A stretch of 64,000 nucleotides of DNA. Source: Porphyridium purpureum (lineage: Eukaryota > Rhodophyta > Bangiophyceae > Porphyridiales > Porphyridiaceae). This document shows, one piece after another, positions 19,909 through 30,576 of this stretch. The stretch covers positions 62,001 to 126,000 of the forward strand of contig VRMN01000012.1 of assembly GCA_008690995.1 (NCBI GenBank), given 5' to 3'. The notes under the pieces were generated by a model, which made no database searches, was not told the origin of the DNA, and saw nothing but the letters and a program-made list of their open reading frames with translations. Position 1 is the first letter of the stretch. The number at the start of each line of letters is the position of its first letter. A program made the position numbers and the translations under genes.

Positions 19909-20931
19909 TTAGAAGCGGCATTTCTTTCCTTGTGCCAAGGCCACTTCAATGATCCTCTTTGGCATGCTGTCATACAGGTCTCTGACGTAGCAATCGTCCA
20001 TTTTCTCCCACGCATCCTCGACTGCCTTTCGTAGCTCTTTAACATTAGAATACTGCTTGCATCCACCGTAAACCTGACGCGTCAATTGGCCCCATACATT
20101 CTCAATCGGGTTCAGGTCTGGCGAAAGCGCGGGCCAATCCAGAACCTCCACGTTATTGCATTGCAACCAGTCCATCGTGATCTTGGCCCGGTGGGAAGCA
20201 GCCCCATCCTGCATAAATTTGAAGTATCCAAGCGTTTCTTTAGCCTTCACAATGACTCGAGACTTGTCCAACATTTCCACGTATTTTGCGGCAGTCTGGC
20301 CCCCCGAATAGTAGTCTTTTGTGAACAAAAGAGCAAGCTTTCCTTCTCCGTTTATGGCTCCCCAGACCATCAAGCTCTGTCCACCATAAACACGACTCAA
20401 ACATACAGCTGGTTCATCCTCCAGACCCGCCCAGTAGAATTTCAAGCCATCAGGACCGTCCAAATTCCACTTCTTCTCGTCTGTAAATACAACATCTCGC
20501 CATTCCTCGCGTTTCCAGTGGTGATCAAGCACAAATTTTATACGTGCCTGCCGATGGCGATCCTGCAAATGCGGCGTTTTCTTGCACTTCTTCCATATGT
20601 GCTCATTTCTAATGACACGTCGGACCGTTTGCACTGAGACTGACTTGGCACGTGCTGACAAGATGCCTGCTTGCACCTGGCCTGCAGTAGAAAATGGCTT
20701 CGTTTTCAGGACATTCTCAATCTTTCGGCGTAGGTAAGGTGTCATTTTTCCGGCATTCTGATTGGGTCCCCGTTTGCCGTACTGTTCCGGGCATTTCAAA
20801 TAGTTCCTCACTACCGTTACTGAGCGAGATCCTCCCAGTCGGTCCGCGATCACCCGCAATGAGTGACCCTCAGCAACCAAAGCAGTGATTACGCCCTGCT
20901 CTCGTTCAGTGAGGCTTGACGCCTTGCCCAT
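19909..20931 (-). CDS. Tc1-type DD34E transposase
   Basis: 340 residues from the ATG at 20931 (MGKASSLTEREQGVITALV), the usual length for Tc1 transposases; the frame is open further upstream, but the extra 33 residues look unlike the family. The N-terminus has two helix-turn-helix parts for TIR binding (LRVIADRLGGSRSVTVVRNYL; VSVQTVRRVIRNEHI). The catalytic triad is visible: D in VFTDEKKWNLDG, D in FMQDGAASH, and E in SPDLNPIENVWG. The last two are separated by 34 residues, giving DD34E. No stop or frameshift is seen. The enzyme cuts at the TIR ends and inserts at TA. Confidence 0.93.
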   Translation of the reverse strand: MGKASSLTEREQGVITALVAEGHSLRVIADRLGGSRSVTVVRNYLKCPEQYGKRGPNQNAGKMTPYLRRKIENVLKTKPFSTAGQVQAGILSARAKSVSVQTVRRVIRNEHIWKKCKKTPHLQDRHRQARIKFVLDHHWKREEWRDVVFTDEKKWNLDGPDGLKFYWAGLEDEPAVCLSRVYGGQSLMVWGAINGEGKLALLFTKDYYSGGQTAAKYVEMLDKSRVIVKAKETLGYFKFMQDGAASHRAKITMDWLQCNNVEVLDWPALSPDLNPIENVWGQLTRQVYGGCKQYSNVKELRKAVEDAWEKMDDCYVRDLYDSMPKRIIEVALAQGKKCRF

Positions 20932-21124
20932 GATTTTCCCCCGCCGCGAGCTCAATTCCACGCACTGTAAAGCTTGGAATGTGTGTTTACCTGCAGTGTT
21001 TTTAATCGTTTGGACGCTTGCAACGGTCACCGCAAGGTCGACCTTCTATCGTTTTGCTCTAAAATTATCTTTTTTGTTAGAAAAAGTAAAAAAGTACGGG
21101 TGTTTTTAATTGATTGTCACTTGC

Positions 21125-21324
21125 TGTCGCTACCGAGGTATGTGGGTACAGTTGCCTGCGAGATAAGATAGCGGCCGGTCTGGCAAACCTGTGGCGACAG
21201 TGGTAGAGAGAGAGAGAGAGAGTGGACAGAGAGTAGTAAAGAGGACTTATAGTTCCCGGCCCATGGTAGCGGGTGAGAGCCCCCCAAAGCTGACTACTCG
21301 TCCACACGGAAGATAGCAACAACA
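21125..21324 (+). repeat. 5' LTR of the nested copia element
   Basis: Contains a perfect GA microsatellite, then GGACTTATAG, which may be the TATA region. Two substitutions against the right LTR. Confidence 0.93.
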
Positions 21325-21437
21325 TTGAATTCAATCCGTTGCGTGGATTGTCTTCGGGGAGAAGGAAGGAATATTCCTATCACAAGGAGAAAACAAAGAG
21401 AACTTTCGCCCTCTGGGCAGGCCTGTGTAGGCACAGG

Positions 21438-24400
21438 ATGTCTCAGTTAAGCGGATCGGTTCTATCCACCCGCGTGCTAGAGGCACGCGAGTTGACGGAA
21501 GAGTACAAAGCACAAATGGCAGACAAGGACACGGCGGAGATCTTGGAGTCCCTTCAGGTTATGTTCACCGGCGAGATCATCAAGAATCTGGGGCCTGTCG
21601 GCCAGTTCTCATTCTACAGGTGGCTTGTAGACAAAGGAGTCACGATTCCTGAGAAAGACCATGGTGGGAACATAATCCCTGTTCTTTTCCGCCTTTTACC
21701 ATTGTTGTCAGTCAGCCAGCGGGATCCGGGATCCACTTCTAATGTGCAGGCTACAGTCGAGGTGGGGAGTATGGAAATCCAATCTGACAACGACAGGTCC
21801 GACGTGCCATACACTGATGGTACATCTCAAGGAGCGCGCGTTGCTATGAGCAAAAGCGAGGAAACCTTCATGAGACGCTACAGTGCATTCACCAAGGCAT
21901 ATCAGAGTGTAGATTCAAAGTTCTACGGTACCGACGAGGAAAATTTCGCCGCATGGCGAATGCAACTCGTAAATCATTTAGCTCTACACAATCTGGATGA
22001 TCAGTACACTGCACAGGTGATCCAAGCCTGTCTCGCAGGCGATGCTCTTACGTTTTATCTTGGGACGTATGTTGACGAAGATTTGACAAAGTTCACCATA
22101 GCAGATGTTCTGGTGGGCTTAAGGGACCACTTTTACACCATCGAGAAGCTTGAACGCCTGCAGGAGCAGTGGGAAAAGGCAAACTTCGCGGAATTCCAGG
22201 CTAACAATTCCAATATCTCTGAAGTGGAAAATTTTAAGTCTTTGACCCAAAGACTCAAAAGAATCCAGCCAAATTTGAAAAAACCATACAGATCCCATGA
22301 AATGCTACGTGACAAGTATAAGCAAATCATGTTCAGACATCCTGTATACGAGCGCCTCGTCATGACCCCGCTGCCAACATCGGCTGACGCACTATGCAGC
22401 AAAATTGAAGCCTTGCTTCTGCATATGCAACCCAGTACAGTCTCGCCAAAGCCGCAGCTTGCTTTCACTGCGCAGCAGACGTCAAGGGCACCTATGGCTC
22501 AGCCAAATCACTCGGTGACTCTGTATCAAGAGCGATACAGGCGTTCGCATGCAAAACCGCAGGCTAATCGGGCAAGATCTACTCCTCGACCGATTAGCAT
22601 CGCATCCGCCAGCAATCCTCGTACGGCAAACGGCACACAGCTTCTTTGCGACATTTGCCAATCCGCAAAACATTTTCGGCGGTTCTGCCCCGACAAGGAA
22701 GCCAAAAGGAAATTTTATACTGCGAATTCAAACTACATGGTGGCAGATTTTCTAGGCTCCGACTCTTCTTCGGGTGCAGACGCAAGCGACAGCACCGACG
22801 ATGTCACCCACACAGACCTCGTTTGGCTTTCGCCAAGTCTTGTTCTTTTTCAACATGACACCGCTTTTGTTATTGTCGACAGCGGCGCTAGCGGTGGAAA
22901 CTTAGTGGGTGAACGATTCTGTCAAGCCCGACAAACCGTCCAAGTTACAGCCCCGCCAAGACGCGTAAAAATGGGCACAAGTGTCTTCGACACTCGCGGT
23001 CAAGCCAAAATTGTCATGCTAGACATAGGTGGAGCAAAGCTCGAATTCTTTGCTGATGTCATACAACTTGACATCCCACCACTTCTTGGATGGCGCGAGC
23101 AAAAGGCGCGACACATGACACTGGACGCGGGCGCCGGCATATTAACGGCCCTTGCCGACAGCGAACAGCTCAACTTTAGGGTCCACACAATTGCTGGACT
23201 CCCTTGCATTTTACTTCCAAATCCAGAAAATCCAGATTCGGTCAAAGAGCAACGTGATGATATAGTCCTGTTCACTGCTACAGAATTGCGCAGATTACAC
23301 GTGCACTTTGGGCACGCACATCTCGACAAAATCCGCGATCTGTTGCAGCGCAGTGGTCAACGTCTGACTTCTGCCGAAATTCGCTGGTATGCAGATATCG
23401 TACAGAAGTGCAAAGCTTGCCAATTCTACGCGGATGTACCACGGCGCCCCATTGTGGCCATGCCAGTCAACCCGTTCTTCAACCGCGATATCGCCATAGA
23501 CACTGTATACTTCGACGGCCTCGCTGTGCTACACATTGTGTGCAAAGGAACCAAATATGCCAGGAATCCTGTTTTACGACGCACGGATGCGGTAACCGTC
23601 ATCAGTACGTTCTATACTTCTTGGATCACCATCTTTGGCATTCCGGCCACATTATCCATGGACCGCGGTACTGAGTTTCTGAATGCAACTTTACTCGAAT
23701 TCTGTGATGGACTCGGCATTGTGATGCGTCCAGCGGCGACTGCAGCAGCCTGGTCGATAGGTGTCGTGGAACGACACCATAAGCCCCTGAAAACTGTGTA
23801 CTTTCGCTTGAAAACAACATTCCCAGACCGCGATTGCGAATTATTGCTCGCACAAGCAGAATTTGCACTGAATGCCACGCTTGGCAACCGCTACACATGT
23901 CCATTTTTACTGGTCTTCGGTCAATTACCCGTGTTCCCGCTTGGCACAGTCCAGGACCAACACAAAATGACCACAGACCGCCATATGGCTATGGAAGTCG
24001 CGCGTAGAACGACCGAAGGTATCATTGCTACCAGGCGCATTCGCGAGGCAACGCACACAAGCGTTTCAGAAAGCGCACCAGCTTTGCTGAGCCGTGGAGA
24101 CCGGGTGCTGTTCTGGCGCCCAAGTGAGAGAGCTTGGGTCGGACCCGCGACCGTGGTCCATGTACACGGAGATGCGAAAACGGTAAAAGTTGAATACAAA
24201 ACGCGGAACTACCACCCAGCTCTCCACCAAGTCAAATTGTTCGTCGCGGATCAAGTGCTATGGGCCGACGAGACTGAGACTTTCTCCAAAATTCTGCAAG
24301 TATCAGAACATTCACTCAGAAGAAAATGTGACTTTACGATATCGCGCGCCAAAGAAATCGATGGATGGCATGCAAAGGGCGTAGTGGAAGCCATTCGCAC

Positions 24401-25769
24401 GACAGAGCGCGCGAATCTAGACACGCGGTGGGTGGACTCCATCAAACTTTCAGATGGAAAAGAGTTCCCGAAATCACGTCTCGCCTTGCGAGAGTTTGCA
24501 AAATTGCAACCACATGGTTCCATGCTTCGAGACTCACCTACGACATCACGATGGACTGTGCGCGTTCTGCTCTCAGTAGCACTTAATCAATCATGGTCCA
24601 TATCATCCTCGGACGTCGAACAAGCCTTTCTTCAGAGCCAGCCTCTGAAACGTCGCGTTTTGGTGCAACCTCCAAAAGAAGCTGGTCTACCATCTGGTGT
24701 CCTCTGGCTTCTGAAGAAAGCCGCCTACGGTCTGGTGGATGCTGCGTACATCTGGTACGAGTCTCTCCGCGACGTGCTCGTCAACAAAATGCAAATGAAA
24801 GAGTCCATGGTAGACCCGTGCTTATTTGTTGCGAACGAGGGTGCATGCACAACCCAAGTCGACGATATCTTAACCGTGGGCACGCCCCAATTTCTCGAAG
24901 CTCAAAAAGAAATTCGCAAGTATCTACAGCTCCATCGAGAAAAACGTGAGAAGTTCATTTTCAACGGAGCCCAGCTCACAGTCAAGGAGAACTGTGTCAG
25001 TATTGATTTACAAGCGTATATCGAGAAATCTCGCATTGTGGCAGTGAGAATCACCACTTATAGTGACTTCCAGCGCTTCCGCGGCCAACTGCTATGGCTT
25101 GCTGCAAATTCGAGACCAGACTTAGCGTATCCTGCTGCACAACTCTCGCAAATCTCACAAGACATGTTCGACCATAAGGTGTACAAAGAGTTAGTAGCCC
25201 AAGCGCGGGGTGCAGTCTGCACAATGCCATATTTGCACTTCAACCGCCTTCACGGCACCGTGGCAATTCAAGTATTTGCGGACGCCAGTTTCGCAAACAA
25301 TGTTGACTTGAGCAGCCAGCTCGGCTTTATCATCTGTCTCGCGGACAGCCAAGGCCATTATAATATTGTGCACTGGCGTTCGGGAAAATCCCGCCGTGTT
25401 GTCAAATCGACTCTCGCAGCCGAGACGCTCGCAGTCATCGACGCATTCGACCACGCCGGTGCAGTGAAGCATATGCTCCAGGAACTAGGAATTCCCAGCC
25501 CGGAAGTTATTCTTTACACGGACAATCGATCCGTATTTGACGCCATGTCCAAGCGCACGGCCTGCACCGAGAAAGCCGTACAGATATCTGTCGCCATCCT
25601 GCGCCAAGCATTGCAAGAAGCAGCGCTCACCAAAATCGGACTTCTGTTGTCTGCTGACAATCCAGCCGATGCATTGACCAAAGCGCGCGGCAACTCTGAG
25701 CTAGACTCGCTCCTGCGTGCTGAAGTCTATCACCCTAAGGTTGTGGAATGGTTTGAAGTGAAAAAGTAG
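21438..25769 (+). CDS. Copia gag-pol polyprotein
   Basis: Starts at the ATG at 21438 (MSQLSGSVLSTRVL); the frame is open from 21339. Domains: gag with zinc knuckle (CDICQSAKHFRRFC), aspartic protease (IVDSGASGG), pre-integrase zinc region (HVHFGHAHLDKI...CKACQF), integrase core (DIAIDTVYFDG, SMDRGTEFLN), RT (SSSDVEQAFLQSQPL, LLKKAAYGL) and RNase H (VFADASFANN, STLAAETLAV, LYTDNRSVFD, NPADALTKA). Confidence 0.9.
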   Translation: MSQLSGSVLSTRVLEARELTEEYKAQMADKDTAEILESLQVMFTGEIIKNLGPVGQFSFYRWLVDKGVTIPEKDHGGNIIPVLFRLLPLLSVSQRDPGSTSNVQATVEVGSMEIQSDNDRSDVPYTDGTSQGARVAMSKSEETFMRRYSAFTKAYQSVDSKFYGTDEENFAAWRMQLVNHLALHNLDDQYTAQVIQACLAGDALTFYLGTYVDEDLTKFTIADVLVGLRDHFYTIEKLERLQEQWEKANFAEFQANNSNISEVENFKSLTQRLKRIQPNLKKPYRSHEMLRDKYKQIMFRHPVYERLVMTPLPTSADALCSKIEALLLHMQPSTVSPKPQLAFTAQQTSRAPMAQPNHSVTLYQERYRRSHAKPQANRARSTPRPISIASASNPRTANGTQLLCDICQSAKHFRRFCPDKEAKRKFYTANSNYMVADFLGSDSSSGADASDSTDDVTHTDLVWLSPSLVLFQHDTAFVIVDSGASGGNLVGERFCQARQTVQVTAPPRRVKMGTSVFDTRGQAKIVMLDIGGAKLEFFADVIQLDIPPLLGWREQKARHMTLDAGAGILTALADSEQLNFRVHTIAGLPCILLPNPENPDSVKEQRDDIVLFTATELRRLHVHFGHAHLDKIRDLLQRSGQRLTSAEIRWYADIVQKCKACQFYADVPRRPIVAMPVNPFFNRDIAIDTVYFDGLAVLHIVCKGTKYARNPVLRRTDAVTVISTFYTSWITIFGIPATLSMDRGTEFLNATLLEFCDGLGIVMRPAATAAAWSIGVVERHHKPLKTVYFRLKTTFPDRDCELLLAQAEFALNATLGNRYTCPFLLVFGQLPVFPLGTVQDQHKMTTDRHMAMEVARRTTEGIIATRRIREATHTSVSESAPALLSRGDRVLFWRPSERAWVGPATVVHVHGDAKTVKVEYKTRNYHPALHQVKLFVADQVLWADETETFSKILQVSEHSLRRKCDFTISRAKEIDGWHAKGVVEAIRTTERANLDTRWVDSIKLSDGKEFPKSRLALREFAKLQPHGSMLRDSPTTSRWTVRVLLSVALNQSWSISSSDVEQAFLQSQPLKRRVLVQPPKEAGLPSGVLWLLKKAAYGLVDAAYIWYESLRDVLVNKMQMKESMVDPCLFVANEGACTTQVDDILTVGTPQFLEAQKEIRKYLQLHREKREKFIFNGAQLTVKENCVSIDLQAYIEKSRIVAVRITTYSDFQRFRGQLLWLAANSRPDLAYPAAQLSQISQDMFDHKVYKELVAQARGAVCTMPYLHFNRLHGTVAIQVFADASFANNVDLSSQLGFIICLADSQGHYNIVHWRSGKSRRVVKSTLAAETLAVIDAFDHAGAVKHMLQELGIPSPEVILYTDNRSVFDAMSKRTACTEKAVQISVAILRQALQEAALTKIGLLLSADNPADALTKARGNSELDSLLRAEVYHPKVVEWFEVKK

Positions 25770-26200
25770 TGTACACTGCACTTTATGGGTGTTCACTTAC
25801 ACACCAATATAGATTCTGACGGAAATTGAACTGTTCCGTGGGTCTCAAGGAAGGTGAACAGGAAGCAACAGTTTTCGTCGATTACGCTGTCTGTCGTCGT
25901 GTCCCACGCGGTGGTTACGTGTGACAAGCCAAATGCGCTTCGCCCACAAGCTTGTGCGGGCATGAAGGGCAACGCGTGAAGGTTTGATGTTTTATTCTTT
26001 TTCTTTGTATGTTTGAGTCTGTTGAATTCAGCAATTTTCGAGTGCGTGTTTTTGTCCTGAGAAGGTTTTTCCGCCGTGCTGATTTGAATTTGTTTCTTCT
26101 ATTCTAAGTACTCCATTTCGTTGTCCAAGACTCACGTTGATGTAACAATTCCGTGTCGCCTCGGTTGATGCGCTCATGCCACAAAAGGAAAAGGGTTGTG

Positions 26201-26400
26201 TGTCACTACCGAGGTATGTGGGTACAGTTGCCTGCGAGATAAGATAGCAGCCGGTCTGGCAAACCTGTGGCGACAGTGGTAGAGAGAGAGAGAGAGAGTG
26301 GACAGAGAGTAGTAAAGAGGACTTATAGTTCCCGGCCCATGGTAGCGGGTGAGAGCCCCCCAAAGCTGACTACTCGTCCACACGGAAGATAGCAACAACA
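26201..26400 (+). repeat. 3' LTR of the nested copia element
   Basis: Matches 21125-21324. Followed directly by CTTGC and then the last two bases of the Tc1 TIR and its TA. Confidence 0.93.
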
Positions 26401-26409
26401 CTTGCTGTA

Positions 26410-28830
26410 CACAGGTTTACACTACAAAGTTAAATCAGGCATTAAATTAATATTTGGCGATTAAAGAAATGCGTGTTGCCGAAACGACATACGAGGCGGT
26501 GCGTACTCGGTGAGGTCTGGTACAATAGCGGTGATACACTGCTGCGACAGCTGCTTGAACAGCTTCCGCATTGGCCGCTTCTCCAGCAGCTACTGCACCA
26601 CTGTCGTCTCCGGAGGCATCGTATGCTTCGGTCCCAGTCTTCCGGTAGAATCCCTGGCAGCGCCGGCGCCGAGTCGATCGCGTAGTTGTTCCTCCATTCG
26701 TCGTCCGCGGCGACGTCCGCGGCGTCGGAAGGTATGACAGAAGCCGTGGGATACTGAGCGAGCTGCACATGCTCTGTGTCAGAAAAATTGGTGCTCGAGT
26801 AGGACGCATGCTCGTCAATCCGCAGGTCGATTTCAAGTGGGTTTCGTCGGACCCCGAAAAAATCGAACTCAGCGTCAGCTTGCGCCCCCGCAATACTCGT
26901 CCCTGCGCGTCGCTTCAAGTCTCTGCGCGAGCTGTTGCTACTGAGCACGCTCTGCATGTTGCGCACTTTCCACGCGTTTCTCTTTGTGAGCACGACCTTT
27001 CTATATTTGTCGCTGTCTCACTCCCGCGCGTCGTGTATCATTCCTTCGCCGACTCGCTTGCTGATACAGATGCCGTGTATGCCATCGTTCCCGCGGCTCT
27101 GCTCTCCAGTATTCCTTATGGCGTCCAGATGATTCGCAGAGGCAGAGTCCCATTCCTCTTCCGATTGAAGAATCTACATCGTCACGCGCAGCCACAAAGT
27201 CCGTACGCTGCCCTTGCTCACGCTGTGGCAGGTCATCCTCTTCATGCGCACTTGGACCGCTGCATGGCCGAATATTGCACGGCGTCGCCGTACGACCTAT
27301 TCGGCGAGTCGCTCAATCCGCGACCCCGGTCTCGCGCAGTGAAGGGCCGACCGAGTCACCGCCAGCGCTGCACCTTGCCGATCGCATGACGCAGGACGTG
27401 CTAGCCTGTCTGTGGGCGCTTGGGTCGCGCCGAATCGACGTTACTTAAGAGCAAGCTCACGCATTTGTCCCACGTGTGCAACTGGTCCAGCCGCCGGGCT
27501 TTTATGCATTGCCTGTGGGACACCAGGACTGTTGAAATACACGTGTTCTTGTTTTGGTTGTTTACACCTCCAAGCAAGGGGTCTTCCCGAACGGGAGGTG
27601 TGCTACTGCTTGGTTCGGCTCCAGGCGCGAGGTCTGCTCGAACGGGAGCCTGTTTCTCCAAGGGTCGCACAGAGATGTTGCACTACCGAGTAGCTCTACT
27701 CCAGGCAATGCTGCGAATTACCACACCTCTTCTTGTTTTTACAAACTTCTTCCTTGTTGTTTTTTATTTTCTTTTCACAGTTGCGCTGTTCCACAAGTGG
27801 TCCTTGTTTTATACTCGACGGCACTGCCGCACACATATGTGTAGATTGCACTATCTTCCTGGAGGACACGCATGCACGCGAATCAGCCCTGTTCTGATAT
27901 GTGATCTTGCCCTGCTGATACGTTGGGTCATGATCAACTTAATCTGAGAAGTGGGGCGCGACTGCTTGTATGGATTTGGCTCACGGTACAGTCTGGCTAT
28001 GACGTGCGTTCTGACAAAGTGTTGTGAGTATTTTCGACAAGGACGGAACAGTGGGGAGATCCAGCTGGAAAGGAGCGAGAATAACTCGGTTGCAAGTGCC
28101 ACCGTAGATCGGAACGAGAAGGTACGCGCGGAAGGCTCTTTTCGCACGCGCTCGATTTTCAGAAGTACCATTCTCAGTCTGTGTCGCGCACGGTCTTGCT
28201 GTCTCGCGCAACTTGATCGCATTTCGAGCTCGACCGAGTTGTGCGGTAGCCGTGCTATGTTCTGCGTGTGGATATCGTTCGAAGGACAGCCAAACTGTGG
28301 TCACCGAGTCTTTGAGACGAGCAGCGTACTCTAGCAAGGGTGTTTGTTCGAGCTGATTCTACGCCATACCAGGCGGATCCCGCACTTCGCTGCGCTTGTC
28401 ATCGTTCCTTTAGTCACACGCTTCGGTTGATTAACCGTGTGTGGATGCTTGATGTGTCACTGAAGTGACCTGCGCTGACTGTATCTGTGTGTGAGTCTGC
28501 GCACGCACGCTCTGATTCAGTCAACATCATCTGTTCCACTATAGCTGGCACCTGGAATAGTGCAGAGAGGAGCACAGAGTCGGCTCTTTCTGTGTTGTGT
28601 CACTGCTATCAGAAGCGGCCAGCCGTGCGGTCCGGGTGACAAGCCGGGCATAGCGTCCTTGTCAGAAGGCTGAGAGATTTCATGGGTCGACGCGAGGACT
28701 GTCTGGTGAGTACGGAGACTGTTGCGGGTATTCGGCAAGTGCAGTGGAGACGTAACATCACTCGGCCTGTCGCAAAAAGTGGACCTCGACGATTTTGACT
28801 TGCCGGGCATCTGTGGCTTGAGCGACGAAT
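26410..28830. other. 2.4 kb without a convincing gene
   Basis: The minus strand at 26442-26993 holds overlapping ORFs in two frames with acidic, Ala-rich stretches (for example DAADVAADDEWRNNYAID) that look like decayed coding sequence. A 206-codon plus ORF covers 26769-27389 but has a shadow-like composition. Between 27550 and 27670 the phrase GAACGGGAG is repeated within a degenerate duplicated stretch. From 27700 to 28830 I see only short ORFs of random composition, presumably the upstream region of the channel gene. Confidence 0.4.
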
Positions 28831-30141
28831 ATGGCGGATGGGCGTGACTTGTTCGAGGACCGCAAGGCTGCTGAGACGACCGCGCGTCTACCGAGGTTTG
28901 TTAGCTTGAACACAAGTTCAAAATATGTGAAGACTAGTGGTCGTGGAAGCAGCGGGCTTGAGCATGATTCAGTCGGTTTTGGCGGAGAATCGGATAATCT
29001 CAAGTATTCTGCGGACAACCTGCTGCCCGAGTATGTCGATGTTCCCACAAGCCCGGCTACCAGCACGAGGGACTCAACGCGTGAGTCGATGCGTCGAGGC
29101 GCGAGGAGCGGATTCAAGTACGCCAGGGAACGCATAAAAGAGGGATGGGCCCGCCTGTGCGACGACTTCAAGTACTTTGTGCTTGAAACCTCATTCACGA
29201 GCGTGGCTATTGCGTTTGTGGTTGCTGAAGCCTTTGTTGCCGTCATCAACCAGTTTGTAACCTCCTTCGTGACACCCTTTTTCGCACTGATTGGCGGCGA
29301 ACCCGACTTTTCCAACATCAAGTTTACAATCAATGGCACTGATTTCCTCATCGGGGACTTTGTGAACGCCTTCGTTGCATTCACAATCATTTGTATGGTG
29401 GTCTTCTTCATCGTTATTGTGCCAGTGCGAAGAGTGCAGGCCAAGCTTGAGATTCCGAAGCGAGAGTGTCCGTACTGCTGCTCGGAAATTCCGTGCGCCG
29501 CCAGTCGATGCGCATATTGCTGCAAAGACGTTGTGCCCATTGAGATCGAAATTACCTCACGCTCAAGTACCAAGCAGCTCACAGATTACGCACGGAAGCT
29601 ATGCAACGGTGGGAAGTGCCGCGCTGGTTGCCTTTGTTTCAGGAAACGGCGAAAGCATGCGCGCCAAGGTGAGGATGGCAGCGAAGCCGTGGATGTTAAC
29701 TTGGGCGATGCGGGCTTTTTTTCCTCGGACGCCGAAGCCGGCAGTACTGGCCTCTCGCGCTTTGCAAGGCGTATAGAAGTAGAGAAGCGGCGCTCGTCGT
29801 CGCGAGCCGTGCCTACTCGAGAAGGCGAACCACCACCAACCTCCGCAGACGAGTACGCGAACCAGAATATTTTGCGTGACCATTATGTACGCCCGTTGTC
29901 TGGAAGAACTGGTGACCCCACTGTGGATACGCCGGCGGAGCCGCTCAACCGCGCGCCTGTCCCTGCTCCTCTCCCTGCAGCGCCAGCTTCTGAGCAGGAG
30001 TCGGAGCCGGAGCCCATACCCACGCGTGCTCATACAAAAGAGAAGCCACATGGAAACGACGGCAGTGCTCAAGCTGCGGATGCGTCAGAAATGATCGTGC
30101 CGGCGTATCCCAGTGCAGTTGACGCCGTTCATGCGGTATGA
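28831..30141 (+). CDS. MscL-family mechanosensitive channel with zinc ribbon
   Basis: 436 residues. MscL proteins form pentameric pores that open under membrane tension and release osmolytes during hypo-osmotic shock. Residues about 110-205 hold the two membrane helices and the loop between them: TM1 about 121-155 (SVAIAFVVAEAFVAVINQF), a loop with GEPDFSNIKFTINGT, and TM2 about 172-200 (FVNAFVAFTIICMVVFFIV). A zinc ribbon follows (C213xxC216, C227xxC230), as in many bacterial MscL proteins and rarely described in eukaryotes. The family is usually about 130 residues. Here a 110-residue N-terminal extension and a 200-residue disordered tail are added. The N-terminus is not a clear targeting signal, so plasma membrane or an organelle are both possible. 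The gene has no introns. Confidence 0.8.
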   Translation: MADGRDLFEDRKAAETTARLPRFVSLNTSSKYVKTSGRGSSGLEHDSVGFGGESDNLKYSADNLLPEYVDVPTSPATSTRDSTRESMRRGARSGFKYARERIKEGWARLCDDFKYFVLETSFTSVAIAFVVAEAFVAVINQFVTSFVTPFFALIGGEPDFSNIKFTINGTDFLIGDFVNAFVAFTIICMVVFFIVIVPVRRVQAKLEIPKRECPYCCSEIPCAASRCAYCCKDVVPIEIEITSRSSTKQLTDYARKLCNGGKCRAGCLCFRKRRKHARQGEDGSEAVDVNLGDAGFFSSDAEAGSTGLSRFARRIEVEKRRSSSRAVPTREGEPPPTSADEYANQNILRDHYVRPLSGRTGDPTVDTPAEPLNRAPVPAPLPAAPASEQESEPEPIPTRAHTKEKPHGNDGSAQAADASEMIVPAYPSAVDAVHAV

Positions 30142-30576
30142 TGATCGTGTTACTTGGCAGACGACGGCCAGCAAGCGTGCAGATGTGAGACCCATCTGCA
30201 GGTCTGTGCGTGACCTGCATCGTCGCGAGCGGCGACGCTGTGCGGCGGGCCTTTGACCTCTTCCAGCTCGTCTCGCGTGCACGAGTGCAAGCCGTTGCGC
30301 GCGGAATTGTGCTGCGCAACATCCAGCACTGAAAATGCAGTGTGGACTGTTTACTGCTGCAAGGCAGCTTTGAATTCAAACGAGGCGCCACAGCCGAGCG
30401 CGCGGCGGCGTGGAGTCGCCCGGTGCGTGGCTTGACTGGCGTGGTTGCGCGGCCAGCTATATATGTAATGACTCGTATGTCGCGCAGGCGCGAGACTGGG
30501 CGAGCGGCTGCCAAGGTGTGCCTGTCGGAACACAGCGTATCGTAGAAGCCAACGAAGAGGTGGTCTGTAAAGCAGG
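30142..30576. other. Intergenic region upstream of the BUB1-like gene
   Basis: 435 bp with no gene. A TATA-like run (tatatatg, about 30460-30467) lies about 115 bp before the ATG at 30577 and may be the promoter of the BUB1-like gene. Confidence 0.4.

Larger units (their letters stand above)
21125..26400 (+). mobile_element. Ty1/copia element nested in the Tc1 right TIR, looks whole
   Basis: 200-bp LTRs at 21125-21324 and 26201-26400 (TGTC...AACA) differ at about two positions. The 5-bp target duplication CTTGC is exact at 21120-21124 and 26401-26405. One long gag-pol frame has the order gag, protease, integrase, RT, RNase H, which defines Ty1/copia. A purine-rich tract (about 26180-26198) precedes the right LTR. 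It entered three bases from the outer end of the Tc1 right inverted repeat, so it is younger than the transposon. Confidence 0.94.
19733..26407 (-). mobile_element. Tc1/mariner-type transposon, interrupted by a copia element
   Basis: Terminal inverted repeats of 38 bp start with CAGT/CAGC and read AAGTGACAATCAATTAAAAA. The left one is 19733-19770. The right one is 21089-21124 and is completed by the two bases 26406-26407 beyond the nested copia element. The TA target duplication is intact on both sides (19731-19732 and 26408-26409). One mismatch separates the repeats. Removing the nested element leaves a transposon of about 1.39 kb. One transposase gene on the minus strand. The high TIR identity and open transposase point to recent activity. 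Confidence 0.9.

Noticed and set aside
26769-27389. 206-codon plus ORF
   Set aside because: Overlaps minus-strand ORFs with more protein-like stretches; neither strand has a consistent frame, so no gene is called.
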